From Gnetum montanum (taxonomy: Eukaryota > Streptophyta > Gnetopsida > Gnetales > Gnetaceae), in contig MNCI01004284.1 of NCBI GenBank assembly GCA_015680685.1, positions 293,171 to 355,170 on the forward strand: a DNA stretch of 62,000 nucleotides. The letters run 5' to 3'. This document shows positions 1-10,924 of this stretch, piece by piece. Numbering within the stretch: the first letter of the stretch is position 1; each line of letters starts with the position of its first letter. A program made the position numbers and the translations under genes. The notes below the pieces were generated by a model. The model was not told where the DNA came from, searched no databases, and saw only the letters and a program-made list of their open reading frames with translations.

Positions 1-125
1 AACGAACGATTAACCTTAAGTGTTCCATAAGGTATGTAGGCACTTATTCTGCAGAGTTCGACCAAATCGTGCATGTAACACTCGCATTCGTATGGTTGAG
101 TGTAGGGGTACCTCACCACTCATCA
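1..125 (+). repeat. 3' end of an Athila-type LTR (element G remnant)
   Basis: The first 125 bases match, in inverted orientation, the inner end of the LTR of element D (16004-16110). Both contain the block GGTTGAGTGTAGGGGTAC preceded by a diverged tract and end in an ATCA terminus (here at 121-125). The sequence after 125 does not resemble the primer site found in D, so this is more likely the outer end of a 3' LTR or a solo LTR than a 5' LTR. The rest of this element would lie left of the window. Confidence 0.6.
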
Positions 126-149
126 GTAAACTTTGGTCGAACTACACAT

Positions 150-990
150 ACTTCTTCTATTGATAAAGTTCTATTTTCTTAGGTGACTTCTTTGATATCA
201 AGATTAACTTAAGTAAACTACTTCCTTATGTAATTATTGCTTTCTCTAAGAATGCACTTTTCTTTCTTAATATTGGTCAACCTTAGATTTTTAGTAGTAA
301 TTTTCTTATTCTTCTCCTCTAGTGCTTTTTCATGGGCATACATTTGTGCATCAATAATTGATGCACTTCATGTTACTTTTTTCTTTTCCATCTTTATCTA
401 CTTTTGTTTGGCCATCATTTAATTTATTAATCATCTCTAAACACTTGTAGTTACTTTGATGCCACATATTATGTAGCATCTTCTTTCTCTAGATGAACCT
501 AAGCTAAATACTCTTGTAATCAACTTCTACCTCTACATGATACATTCCAGTCTTTACAATGATCAATTTTCCATTAGTTAAGATTAGTGTAAATTAGAGT
601 ACCATAATATCACTACGGATATCAAAGAGATTTTTCATTACTTATCGTATCTATAATAGTTTATTCAAACCATCTATATGTTTTTCTAGAGACATAAGAT
701 CTTTTCTTTTTTAAATCCTTTTCTAATGTTCCTACAAGAGTTTGAATATCTCTAGTTCCTGAAATGCTAGATGGAAACATAATAAGAACATTGAAAGATT
801 CCTTTATGTGATCAATAATTATCTCTTCTACTTCTTAAGCATCCTTTTGTTGCATGATTACTACTATGGCTCCTTTTCTTATTTCTGATGTTACCTAGAA
901 GGATGCAATATTCTTTGAGATTTGTTATATTCATTCATCTTCATCTACCTACAAGGAAACTTGACCACTAATCAATTCTATAGATATTGC
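150..990 (-). pseudogene. Decayed minus-strand coding-like segment, unrecognised
   Basis: This sits between the LTR fragment ending at 125 and the LTR of element A at 1019. Read on the minus strand, about 650-1000 holds one frame with few stops and a protein-like composition, including a stretch reading VEEIIIDHIKESFNVLIMFP and a lysine-rich segment like TLVGTLEKDLKKKRS. Further down (about 200-400) come charged, coiled-coil-like residues. I do not recognise a family. It may be a remnant of an antisense or accessory gene of another retroelement. Frameshifts and stops rule out a working gene. Confidence 0.3.
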
Positions 991-1018
991 ATGTTGATTG
1001 GGGCTATCTCTTACTCTA

Positions 1019-2301
1019 TGAAACAACACCAAATTTGCATTTTGTAACCTTTGTGACCACATCCCATGAAACTTGAGGCAAAACTTCATTATAAATGTGA
1101 AGGCTATAACCCATGGGGGGCAATCTCACATATTTCATACCGTTTGAGGCTAAAAAAATGCCTCAATCAGTGGCCAAAGCCTCATTTCCCAAGTGAAAAG
1201 AGTAACCTAGTGTTTATATTTAGGCTAGGGAGGGGGATCAAAAATGCCTTTTGGAATGTCAAAAATGATAATTTGATGGGTTTTATGGGGGGTATATACT
1301 TTTCTATGCTAACACCCACCTATAAGGGGATAAGCCAACTAGGAGACTTTACAGTCAGCTTGGAAGAGTGTAGGGGGGTGGATCTTAGCTACCCCCAACA
1401 TGGAAGATCTTCCCATCTAGTGTGGAAGACTTACCCCCAACATGGAGGAGTCAAACAACATGGAGGGGTTAACTAGCTAGGATGCATGGGGGTGGATACC
1501 ACCTAGCCCCCTAAACGTGGAAACCAAGTTGTATCCAATCTATTAGCCATTTGTAGCCAATTTGCATCCCAAATCATGGCCAAAATCCTATAGAAACCAA
1601 ACCTTGATGTCATTTCAAGGTTTCACACTTTTGCAATTACACACCCTTGGCATTTTGCATACTTTCAGCATTTTGGCATCCAAGAGCTCTTATTTTCTAG
1701 AAAAAACATAGCTTCCTAGGGCTTGTCAGCATGGAACCTTCCTAGCTCTATTATCCTATCACCTCCCTTGGGATCCATGAGTTGTGGGTGTTAATGTTAC
1801 CTCCGTGGGATTTCCAAATCCTAGCATGGAGCACTCTAGATACCTTAATCCTTCATATTTCTGAACCATAGTAGTGACTAAATGTTGTAGATCTTAAGTG
1901 GTAGCAGAGGAGGTTCGAAAACATTGGGATTGGGTAAGCATTTGGATCATGAAGCAAATCTTATCTTCTTCAACAAACTTGGAACCCCTATCCATGTGAA
2001 CCTCCTTGTGCTCTTCTATGACCCCTTTTGTACACACCTCTAAACTCATTCTTTATTCAATCAATAAAGTTTATAGTTGAATTTGTATGCAATTTATATT
2101 CATTTTAAGTTTCATGTCTACAATTTTTACATTTTTACATCTGCATTTCGCACCTCCACTAAGTTCCTAAGTGATCTATCGGACCACCAGGGCATCTTGA
2201 ATCCCATTTTTTTCTTATGAAGGCCTTGGGGATTCAAGGTTGAGGTTGTTCTTGATAGAGAATCCTTGGTTTTCTAGTGGCTAAGATTTTCCATTACTAC
2301 A
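1019..2301 (+). repeat. 5' LTR of element A
   Basis: It starts TGAAACAACACC and ends ACTACA, 1283 bp, close to the start TGAAACAC and end CACTACA of the element B LTR. Positions 1070-1310 align well with the reverse complement of 24880-25110 in the A' 3' LTR, including the shared GTGT(T/C)TATATTTAGGCT at about 1210, which may be the TATA region. It contains several copies of an ACATGGAAG/TGTGGAAG motif (1390-1470) that also appears in the spacer array of A'. The reading frame at 1066-1476 is fortuitous LTR sequence. Confidence 0.75.
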
Positions 2302-3065
2302 GTTTTCTTGGCACTAGAAGGAAAGCCTTTACCCAGTTTCTATGCCAAAATCTTTTAGCCATATTGCCAACATTGTCCCCTAGCTTGGAATTTTCATTTT
2401 TCATAGCCAAAACCTTGAAAAACCAATGCTACCCCTTAGCCCACTATAGTAGAAACCCTAGCATGGAAGTTGTAGATGGTTGGGTGTTGAAATTTCATAG
2501 CACATGCTATGAATTTTTAGATCAAAATCAATGTTGAAGCCTTAACAATCATTCAACTTTTGCTACCATATTTTTTGCAACAAAACCAATGTTGGTTTCA
2601 ACACCAAGAAAACCTACTTTCCCTTCCTTGTTGTGGAATTTAACAACTTTCCAAAACCTTTTTAAGAAAGTTGCAGGTTTCTATTTTTGCTACCAAACTT
2701 TTCTCCCTTTTACCAACATTGGTTTTAGAAGGTATGAGATCCCTCCATCTCACCTCTTCTTTTCCTTCTGCCATACTTGAGGGTGTGACAACTAGAAGAC
2801 CAATGTGGATAAAGCTTGGTACCAATGTTCTTAGCTTTCCATTTTTGGAAAAAGGGATGTACCCCACTTACTATTTATAGTAAGTACTATGTTTTTAGCT
2901 ATTTTTTTTCCCTTTTGACCATTTTTGAATTCCACTTGCCAATATTTACATCTATTTTTCCCTCTTAAATCCTATCTTAAGCCATTTTTAATAAACTAGC
3001 CATGTCTTTCTTATAGTTTACTAAGTTGCCTTTCACCTTCACTAGCAAAGGTCCTAGCCAATAAG
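2302..3065 (+). other. Untranslated leader of element A
   Basis: This lies between the primer site and gag. It contains no convincing reading frame. It carries repeated words such as CAACATTGG/CCAATGTTGG and TAGCATGGAAG, matching the equivalent A' leader (60900-61750), where the same words appear on the other strand. Confidence 0.5.
2309..2325 (+). promoter_or_regulatory. Primer binding site of element A
   Basis: TGGCACTAGAAGGAAAG starts 7 bases after the LTR end. The same site occurs in A' (61751-61767, minus) and, with two transitions, in B (32475-32490), always just inside the 5' LTR. I cannot name the tRNA from memory with confidence. Confidence 0.6.
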
Positions 3066-5640
3066 CCATGGAGGTCAATGACCTCAAAGACCTTGATATC
3101 ATTGAGTGTAGGCAATCTTTGAGTGTTAGGATGAAAAGTCCTAACTTTGTAGCCATAAATAAAGATCAATACAACTACATTTATGCCAAAATTTAGGCTA
3201 GCATGCTAATTCCATGTTTGAAAGCAGAAATCAAAAGGGAGTTCAAACTCATCTATTGCAATCAAAAATTGTACATCCCTTCTCCTTATAACCAATTACC
3301 TCTCAATGATATTTGTGCCGAGATCCTAGCCTAATTGATTAAAAGTGTAGTTCCAAGGAACAACAGGAAGAAGAGGATGTGTTTGGGGTAAAATTTGAGC
3401 CCAAAAACATCCTAGAAGGATTATTCTAGCAAAAATCCCCCAAGGTCATAGTGCCTTCCCTCAATGGCTTCTCCATGCACATGGTGCCATCATCTTCCAA
3501 TCCCTCCTACCCTACTATAGCTAATTCCATGCCATTCATAGCCATATATCAAATTCAATTGATTCCAAAACACATGACTTATAATCCATCAATGTCTTTA
3601 GCCACATAGCTATGATTTTTATAGCCATCAATGATGGTTTTCAGTACTAAAAATCCACTAACTACTTATGTGGGGCCCACCATGGAACCCCATGCAACTT
3701 AGGGGTCACATGCCTCATTTATCCCATTTGTGCCTTAGATGCCAGCACAAAAATCCTTTTGCTTGTTTGGCCCATAAGCCATGACCATGACACAACCACT
3801 CTCTTATGTCTTGCAACCAATAGCAAGGCCACAAGCCTCAAAATAGATGTCACAACCATATGTACAAGTCCCAAAGCCAACAAGGCCATCATAGGACTTG
3901 GATTAGGTCTTCTAGATGATCCAAGACTTGACAGAGATGTTAAAGAGGCTCAAAGACTCTACTTCCCAAAGTGTCAAGATTATGGACTTTTACTAGGATG
4001 ATCCCATCAGTCTTGTGGTCCCACTCTTGACACTCCCTCTTGGTGTTCACATTCCCCAATTTAGTAAATATAATAGAGAATTTGATGCCAATGCTCACCT
4101 TGTAATGTTTAGATCCAAGTGCTTGCTATTATAGTTGTGGCCTCATAGTATCATGAGGATTTTTTATATGTCCTTGACTAGGAAAGCACTTGATTGGTAT
4201 TGTGCCTTACCCAGAAGATCCATATCCTTTCTTGAGGATTTGATAGTCTAGATTTCTAACCACTTCAAGTACAACTTGAAACCTAAAACCATGCTTAACA
4301 AGCTCATGAAGGTCAAGTAGGAACCCCTAGAACTTGTACAAAAGTTCATCCAATAATGGAATGGATTGTTGAATGAAATACTAGAGCCCATAGCTAAAAC
4401 CCACCTTTTGGCTATATTTAAGGGGATAGTTAATAACTTTGTCAAGTCAAAACTTTATTACCTTGACTCGTAGTCCCTTAGCTAAGAATTATCCCAAACT
4501 AAGAATATAGAGGATGCTACAAAGGCTAGTCATGACCCAACCTATGTAGCATATAAAAACCAACATACATGGAGGGACAAAAAGAAGGGAAAACATAATA
4601 ATGTGGCCATGGAAACTATGACCAAAGAGGCCAAAACCACTAACCAAGGGCCAAGAACCAACCCATGCAAGGCCCCTACTAATAATAACCATGATAACCA
4701 ACCTTAAACCTCTAGGACCACTACATCGACAATGACCAGATCCAACTTTGAAAGTAAGGATAGGTCCAAATATAGTACGTTACCATTAAAACCATTAAAG
4801 TTGTTAGAAAAAATTTTAAAAAGTGGGTGCATTTAATACAAATATATTTCTAAATCTTCCTAAAAGAAGTAGAATAGTCTCTATGATATAGCCAAACATC
4901 CTACTAGAGAAACAAAAGATGACCCATAGTTTCCTAAGTACTTTAAGTTAGATTGCTTCTACCACTATCACCAATTGCCTAGTCATGATATAGACTTTTT
5001 CCTTGCATTTAAGGATGACCTATAGAAAATAATAGATAGGGGAGAGCTAGATCTAAACACATCTAACCTTATTCAACCACAAAATTAGTCAATGAAAGTG
5101 TATAAGGACCCATTAAATACTAATAATAGCCCTTATGTTATCTTAGCATTCAACATTGATGACAATTAGAGACTAGTGAGGGAATTTTTTGTGATTTGGA
5201 TACCTCCTCATCATGAAAGGGCCTCTTTAGCTTCCACAACCTTAAGACCCCCTTTTGTTGTGATAGTAACATCATGGGTGCCTCCAAGGAAACCTTTTAT
5301 CATCAAGGTACCCTAACCTAACGAAACCCCACCAACCATAGCACAACTAACTAACATGACCACACAAAGACCTCCTATGGTAGCCAATGCTATTGCATAT
5401 TCCTCACAACCAATGAGTAATAAGAAAAAGGCTTCAACCAAGTAGAGGAAGAAGCAAAAGAAAAAGCCCAATAATAAGGGTAACAACCAAACAAAGGTAT
5501 GGAAGGAAGTGGACCCATCGAATCCCACTCACATATCAGCTATATCCATGACCTCCTTTGTTCAACCTGATTCAACCAACAAGCCACAAGAGGACCCTAA
5601 AATCTAAAACTAGAATAAAGAGGAGAAGCCCCATTAGCAA
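3066..5640 (+). pseudogene. gag: gag of element A (decayed)
   Basis: Gag forms the virus-like particle that packages the element RNA. The N-terminal part (about 3150-3330) reads YNYIYAKI...REFKLIYCN and matches the gag N-terminus of B. The central retrotransposon gag domain spans about 3980-4470, with MSLTRKALDWYCALP and LLAIFKGIVNNFVKSKLYYL recognisable. A basic lysine-rich tract and the phrase ASHDPTYVAYKNQ follow at about 4520. A degenerate zinc-knuckle-like stretch, CFYHYHQLPSHD, is at about 4950, then GELDLNTSNLIQPQN. At least ten in-frame stops, many TAG in place of expected CAG or TGG, show it is dead. The start ATG at 3071 is a guess from context. Confidence 0.7.
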
Positions 5641-6700
5641 CCACCTAAATCCAAGGTTTGCATATTGGGGTTCATGGAGGAAGTGAAATACAAATGGGGT
5701 GACAAGCCCATGACCCATGATAAAAACTTCCTTAGTGTGATGGATCAAGTTAGAAAATCCCTCAAGGAAAAGAACAAAAATTTCAACTTGTATGACCTAA
5801 TCATGACTTCCATCATACATCTTGAGGCATTAGTCAAGATGCTAACTTTCATCCCCATTAGTGAGGACATCCTTGCTAATGAGGAATCCATCAATGCAGT
5901 GATGGTTCCTCTTGCACCAAAGGAGGAGAAGTCAAGATCCTTAGTATCTCATGATAGTAAAATCAAGGTTAATTTCAAAAATTATGAAGTTACTAGAGTT
6001 ACACTATTCATAACCATATGTGTAGGGTAGTTTAAAGTGCATTAGGTGCATATGGACAATGGGGATGTGAATAATGTTATCCCATGCACCATCGTTAAGT
6101 GATTAGGCTTGACAAAGCATATACAACATACATCAAAAACTACTTTCAAGTATTTTAGTAGATCTAGGATAGCTGTCAAGCGATCCATCTCCTTGAATTT
6201 TGTGGTAGGGAAGAAATTTTCCACAAACAAAAATTTCTTAGTGGTGTAGGAGATGCTAGGGTTTAACCTTATCCTAGGAAGACCTTGGTTGGCTCAGTTA
6301 TGAGCCATGTCCTCTTCCATTTACCAAGAGATCCACCTTTTCTATGAGGGAGGTGAAATCATCATTCATGATGATAACACAATGCCGCTAGTTGTTAAGA
6401 ACGTGGACATAGAATAGGGGTCTATACTAGAGCTTCAAGAAGAAGCTCCTAGCCATGAAATCTAGCAACCCTACAGACAATAGAAAGCCAACGATGACAA
6501 TGATAGGCCATGGGATGTGTTATGGGATGAACTCCCTTTTAACATCATCAATGAAGGTGATGGTGAATACAAACTTATGTAGAGTAGACCTTACTCATTC
6601 CCTAATCTTTCATAGATTAGGAAGATTCTACACAAGTGAAGTGCACCTTGACCCTTCCACCCCATCCCCTTATAATCATATAACCAATAGCCATGTAGCC
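5641..6700 (+). pseudogene. Retroviral-type aspartic protease region of element A (decayed)
   Basis: The best uninterrupted frame is 5665-6030 and contains LYDLIMTSIIHLEALVKML, which aligns with B at 36370-36430 and with A' at 54640-54700. The active-site region at about 6050 reads MDNGDVNNVIP, where a D[ST]G triad is expected, so the catalytic triplet looks altered. The downstream conserved strand NLILGRPWLAQL is at about 6270. The block closes with a conserved PYSFPNL..IRKI tail at 6590-6640, also present in A' at about 53900. Stops at 6030, 6045 and later break the frame. Confidence 0.65.
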
Positions 6701-6954
6701 TAACTTTACTTTGCTAGCTTGTTATGCCTATTTATGTACTCTATTTTACTCTTTATGCATGTAGCTTAAGTTTCTACTTTCATTTGCATTTTTACTCATT
6801 TATTATAGTCTTTCTTTTCCTTTACTTTTACACATGTTATAAACATAAAAAAATATTATAATAATTTCAAAATTAGAAAAAAATAATAAAAATTTTAAAA
6901 TAGAAAATTTCTAGAAAATATAAGTTTCCTCTTATGCTAGTGCCCCCCATGGCC

Positions 6955-7140
6955 TAAAACTAGCAAACCTATGACATACCAAGGCCTTAAACTAGCACCA
7001 TAGTCCACTAAGACTCTAAATTGGCATTACAGTACGCTAAGACTCTAAACTGGCATTACAGTCTACAAATTCTTTAAGCTAGCATCACCGTCCATGATGG
7101 CCTTAAACTGGCATTAAAATTATGGTCCACAACTATCTAA
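6955..7140 (+). repeat. Boundary-motif cluster, element A, after protease
   Basis: At least five imperfect copies of about 30 bp, each centred on words like CCTTAAACTAGCAC or CTCTAAACTGGCATTACAG and preceded by TCCACTAAGA or similar. The same motif recurs in A' and B at equivalent structural positions. Confidence 0.7.
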
Positions 7141-7639
7141 AATTGGTGAATAACCCTTGTCCATTCATAATCTTATAGTTTTCACATTAGCTAATGTAGC
7201 CATTTTCTACATAGATATTTTCAACACTTATAACTTTAAAACCTTTATGTAGTAAAGCAATCAACAACATATATATCCAAGATTAAAATAAAAAATTAAA
7301 ATTTAAAGCATCCTAAAATAAAATAATATAGCCATGTCCACACTGTGTGGCATAAATTTCAAAACCATCAATCATAAATTTTAAAATGTCTACAACTCAA
7401 GTATTGACCAACATAGACCATACAACATCAAACATGAAGTGAAATAAATAAGAAAGGTTGTCACATCATGCATCCAATGGTGTCGAGGGAACATTTGGAG
7501 GAGGAGGTGGTACATCATCATCATCATCACTTGCACTACTAGGGAAACAAACATCATAAGATGCCTATGACATAACAACACGCAACTAGCTAGTAACAAG
7601 CATAACCAAAACCATAACATGAACCATGCAAAAATTAAA
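7141..7639. other. AT-rich spacer of element A
   Basis: No coding signal was found. A CATCATCATCATC microsatellite lies near 7513-7527; it produces the methionine/leucine-rich minus-strand frame at 7390-7620, which I do not consider a gene. Confidence 0.5.
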
Positions 7640-10600
7640 ATATAAAAACATGAATTCCTTCAAACTTGTGGCGAATCCGGCTCTAAGAACTCTTAGGAAA
7701 GATGGTGAAGGCTAGTCTCCAAACATTGGAGAACCTGGTTTTCCATCATATTTGCCTAGTCAATGTCTCCAAAATTGATGCTCATGAAGATGTTGGTCCT
7801 GTTTACACTCATCCATGATGACAGCTCACGTGAGATCGTAGCTATAGTAATCTATGGAGTAGAAGACTCAACCATTGTTAGAGTGCTTTCAAAGAGGTTG
7901 AAAACACTATGAGCCTAAATGCCCTGGATGAATAGACCTCTCTTTTTTCATTCAATTTTCTCCCTCTTTAGCCACTTCAAGTATGCCTCCCAATTAGCCT
8001 TATACTTATGCTTGTGATCCTTTTGTATCTTACACCACTCCAAGACCCAAGCACTATAATCATTCTAATTTTAGACCTTTTGGAAGATCAAGTCCATCTA
8101 CATTTGCTGCTCATGCAACTCCTAGGAGAGGAAAACTTTGTCATGGATAGCATGCAAGTATTAGACTCATGTGATCTCCTTGGTCTGAAAGGTCCCTGAG
8201 TTAGTCACTTGGGCTTTCAAAAAGGTTCTATGATCTTCAAGATCCTAGATCTTCTTAGCTTGCTTTCTATTTTTCTTCTTCAAGGCTACAACCTATTCCC
8301 ATAGGAATTCATTGGACCTCTGAATCTCCCATGATGCTTTGGCACACAATGTCATTAGATTAATGGTATTTTTGTATAGCTTCAAGGGGACATGTGGGGT
8401 GTTAGGAGGAATCTTAAGCATGGAGTCAAACTCCATGTCTTGGGCCTGGTTCCATGCAACAAATGGCACTAAAAACAACAAAAATATAATCATAAACATG
8501 ATGTACAACCTTAGGTAGCCATACACAAAATGTAACTCATAGTAAAATAATTAAGACATATCAAAACATAGTTCTCATTGATCTTAGGCACAACCTATTG
8601 TAACTAACCAACGATGTCCTTTTCCATCCCATGCATGAATTCTATCTTATTTGGGATGTCTACCCATGGTTTCATGTGAAATGTAGGTGTAGGGGCCTTT
8701 GCTATTGGCTTAGGAACTATGATAAGCATGAAAATTGTTGTATAAGTAAGAACTTAGAAAACCAAATGTAAAAATATAGGAAATAATGAATAGAGCATAG
8801 GTATACTTGCAATCTCATGCTCAATCTCATTCTTATCATCATCATAAGGGAATTTAATTAAAGGCTTCTTGAGTAATGGCTCACTGAACAAGGTGTCAAA
8901 ATAATTCATATCTTATTATAAGAGAGCCTCCTTTGCATGCCTTTATTCTTTCTTTATTGTAGTAGCTATATGCCTCTGCTTCTCCTCCTTGGCACATCTA
9001 TGTGTCTTCTCTACTTGCCTTTGCTCTTCTTTTGCAGTGGCTACTAGGACCACTAAGTTCCACTACTGACCTATAGCCATAACCGATTAAAAAAGTTAGC
9101 ACACCTAGCCATAGGACCTAACATAGTTAGAAACATAGTTAAAGTGTACCTATGATTGCCTAGTCCAAGCGTGGGATCTTGAAGATGATCTTTTTCATGG
9201 AGGATGGCTCTACTGTTGGCAATGCTTCATCTATTGGCCATTTAAAGCTAGCCTTGACATGCAACTGTTGGAACCTCTTGATGTTTGCTGGGAACGTAAG
9301 AGGTGCCTCCCCCATGTTGTTAAGGGATTCACACTAACTAACATCAAGGTTCTTGATGGTCATAGACAGTGAACCTCCCATGTCCTCTATTGAGTTTAGA
9401 GGCCCCCTTAGTTGGATAAAGATGCTTTATTCAAGGTTTGAAGAGTTTCTTTGGGTTATGGTGCATTGATGATCTATTTCTTTTCACCACCAAGAATTTT
9501 GTAAACCTCTTTAGATAGCCTACAAAAAATGAATAGTGCATGTGGACTATCATAGAGGTGTCCACACAAAGTTTGAGGATTTCTTATTTGAGGCCCATAG
9601 CCAAGGAAGTAGCCTAGTTAAAATGAGTTTCCCCTATCAAGATCTTGAGGGTCCATCTCTATGCAATGCCAACCATCCTCTTTTATGATAGCAATTTAGG
9701 AAAGGCTTTGGATCTGAACAAGGGATAGGACCCCCTTGCATCAGAGTTCATGAAGATATCAAGAGAAAGACCAAAGTGTCTTTGCTAGCACCAAATCACT
9801 CCTCTACTTCTATGTGATGGCTATCCTCCTTCATTGGTTTGGTGGAAAATATTTTCTCCTCAATAGAAACATGAAAAAAGTCATGAAAGGTAGCCTCACT
9901 AATGGAAATGGTGATCGATATACCTCACATTGTGGTGTGAAACACATCAGATTCTTCATCAAAAGAGTTGATGATGTTCAGCATCTCTACAGAAGGAATT
10001 ATAGGATTAGGTACCATAAAGATCTCGTGCAAACGTACATGCACAATGTTTGCCTGAATGTTCTCAGTTTCCTTCCCCCTCAACCACTCCTATCCTAGAC
10101 CCACACCATTGAAATTTAGAATGAAAATATCTACAAAACATCTGGTGAGGGATATAACAACATTAGTGGAAGTAGAAGGCCTTGTAAGAAAAAGACAAAT
10201 GCTTAACATTTGTACAACCACATTTAGACCATAGAATACTTAAGATCCAAATAGCCATAAAACCTTTCTTATAACATAGAAAACTATTACTTTTATCATC
10301 TCTCTTCTTCTTACTAGGTAAAGCTCATGTAGGGCTTCTAATAATGATACCCATATCTCTGTTTGCTTTGGGAGTCACCCACTAGCTGTGTGCTATTTTA
10401 GTAGCAATACACCTCTTCTAAAAAGGGTCAAATCTAGTGGGATATTCATCAAATTCTCCTTTTAGCTATTCAAAAATAACATGTCAACTTTTGGGATCTT
10501 TGGTGAATTCATTCAATGCAATGTGGGCTACCACCAAGGTTTGATCAATTTTGATAAAACCTTACTCATTAATCCTTTACCTATAAGATGTGTGTAAATT

Positions 10601-10910
10601 TTACACGTTAGAAAAGAAGACTAAATTAGATAAGGAAAAACAATAAAACCTATGGTAGCCATGCTTACCCTTGTAATCAGTAGATGGTGCCTAGAGGATT
10701 CTAGAATAAAGAGTGGGCTCTCTATGCCACCATCAGGGTATTGTTTGTGTTGTATCTTCAATACTCTAGCATCATCCAAATATCCAAGAGGTCTTGTGGA
10801 CTGATGTTATCTATCAGCTCTCCTGCTACTTGGGTCTCTAGACCATTGGTTATGAATTGAGTTATCTATTAACTCTTGTTGTGTTTGTTGGGTGAGGAGA
10901 TAGGTAAGAA
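7640..10910 (-). pseudogene. Antisense accessory gene of element A (decayed)
   Basis: Read on the minus strand this aligns with the antisense gene of element B. The clearest match is at about 10070-9850, IFMVPNPIIPSVEMLNIINSF, corresponding to FFMAPNLGVLAAEMLSLVNSF in B (about 40190-40120). A second is at about 9730-9480, ending YLKRFTKFLVVK versus YLKCFTEFLVV in B. A third is near 8330 (IQRSNEFLWE versus CRRTNEYLWK). It is opposite in sense to gag and protease and occupies the slot between protease and the missing RT. Stops are numerous. Function unknown; the 5' part (10300-10900) is weakly alignable and is cut by the junction with D. Confidence 0.5.
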
Positions 10911-10924
10911 TGCTACTATATCAG

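Larger units (their letters stand above)
1019..10915 (+). mobile_element. Element A: truncated Tat-lineage Ty3/gypsy retrotransposon
   Basis: In order: 5' LTR, primer binding site, leader, gag, protease, a boundary-motif cluster and a long antisense gene, ending at about 10915 where sequence of element D starts. RT, RNase H, integrase and the 3' LTR are missing. Its LTR and gag-protease are clearly the same family as element A' (minus strand, 23583 onward); the antisense gene is shared with element B. All coding parts have stops. The assignment to the Tat lineage rests on relatives A' and B, which carry a second RNase H. Confidence 0.75.

Noticed and set aside
1066-1476. 136-codon open frame
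   Set aside because: Lies wholly inside the LTR of element A; no conservation as protein in the A' LTR.
7390-7620. Met- and Leu-rich 76-codon minus-strand frame, possible membrane protein
   Set aside because: Composition is produced by a CATCAT microsatellite and AT-rich DNA; no counterpart in B.
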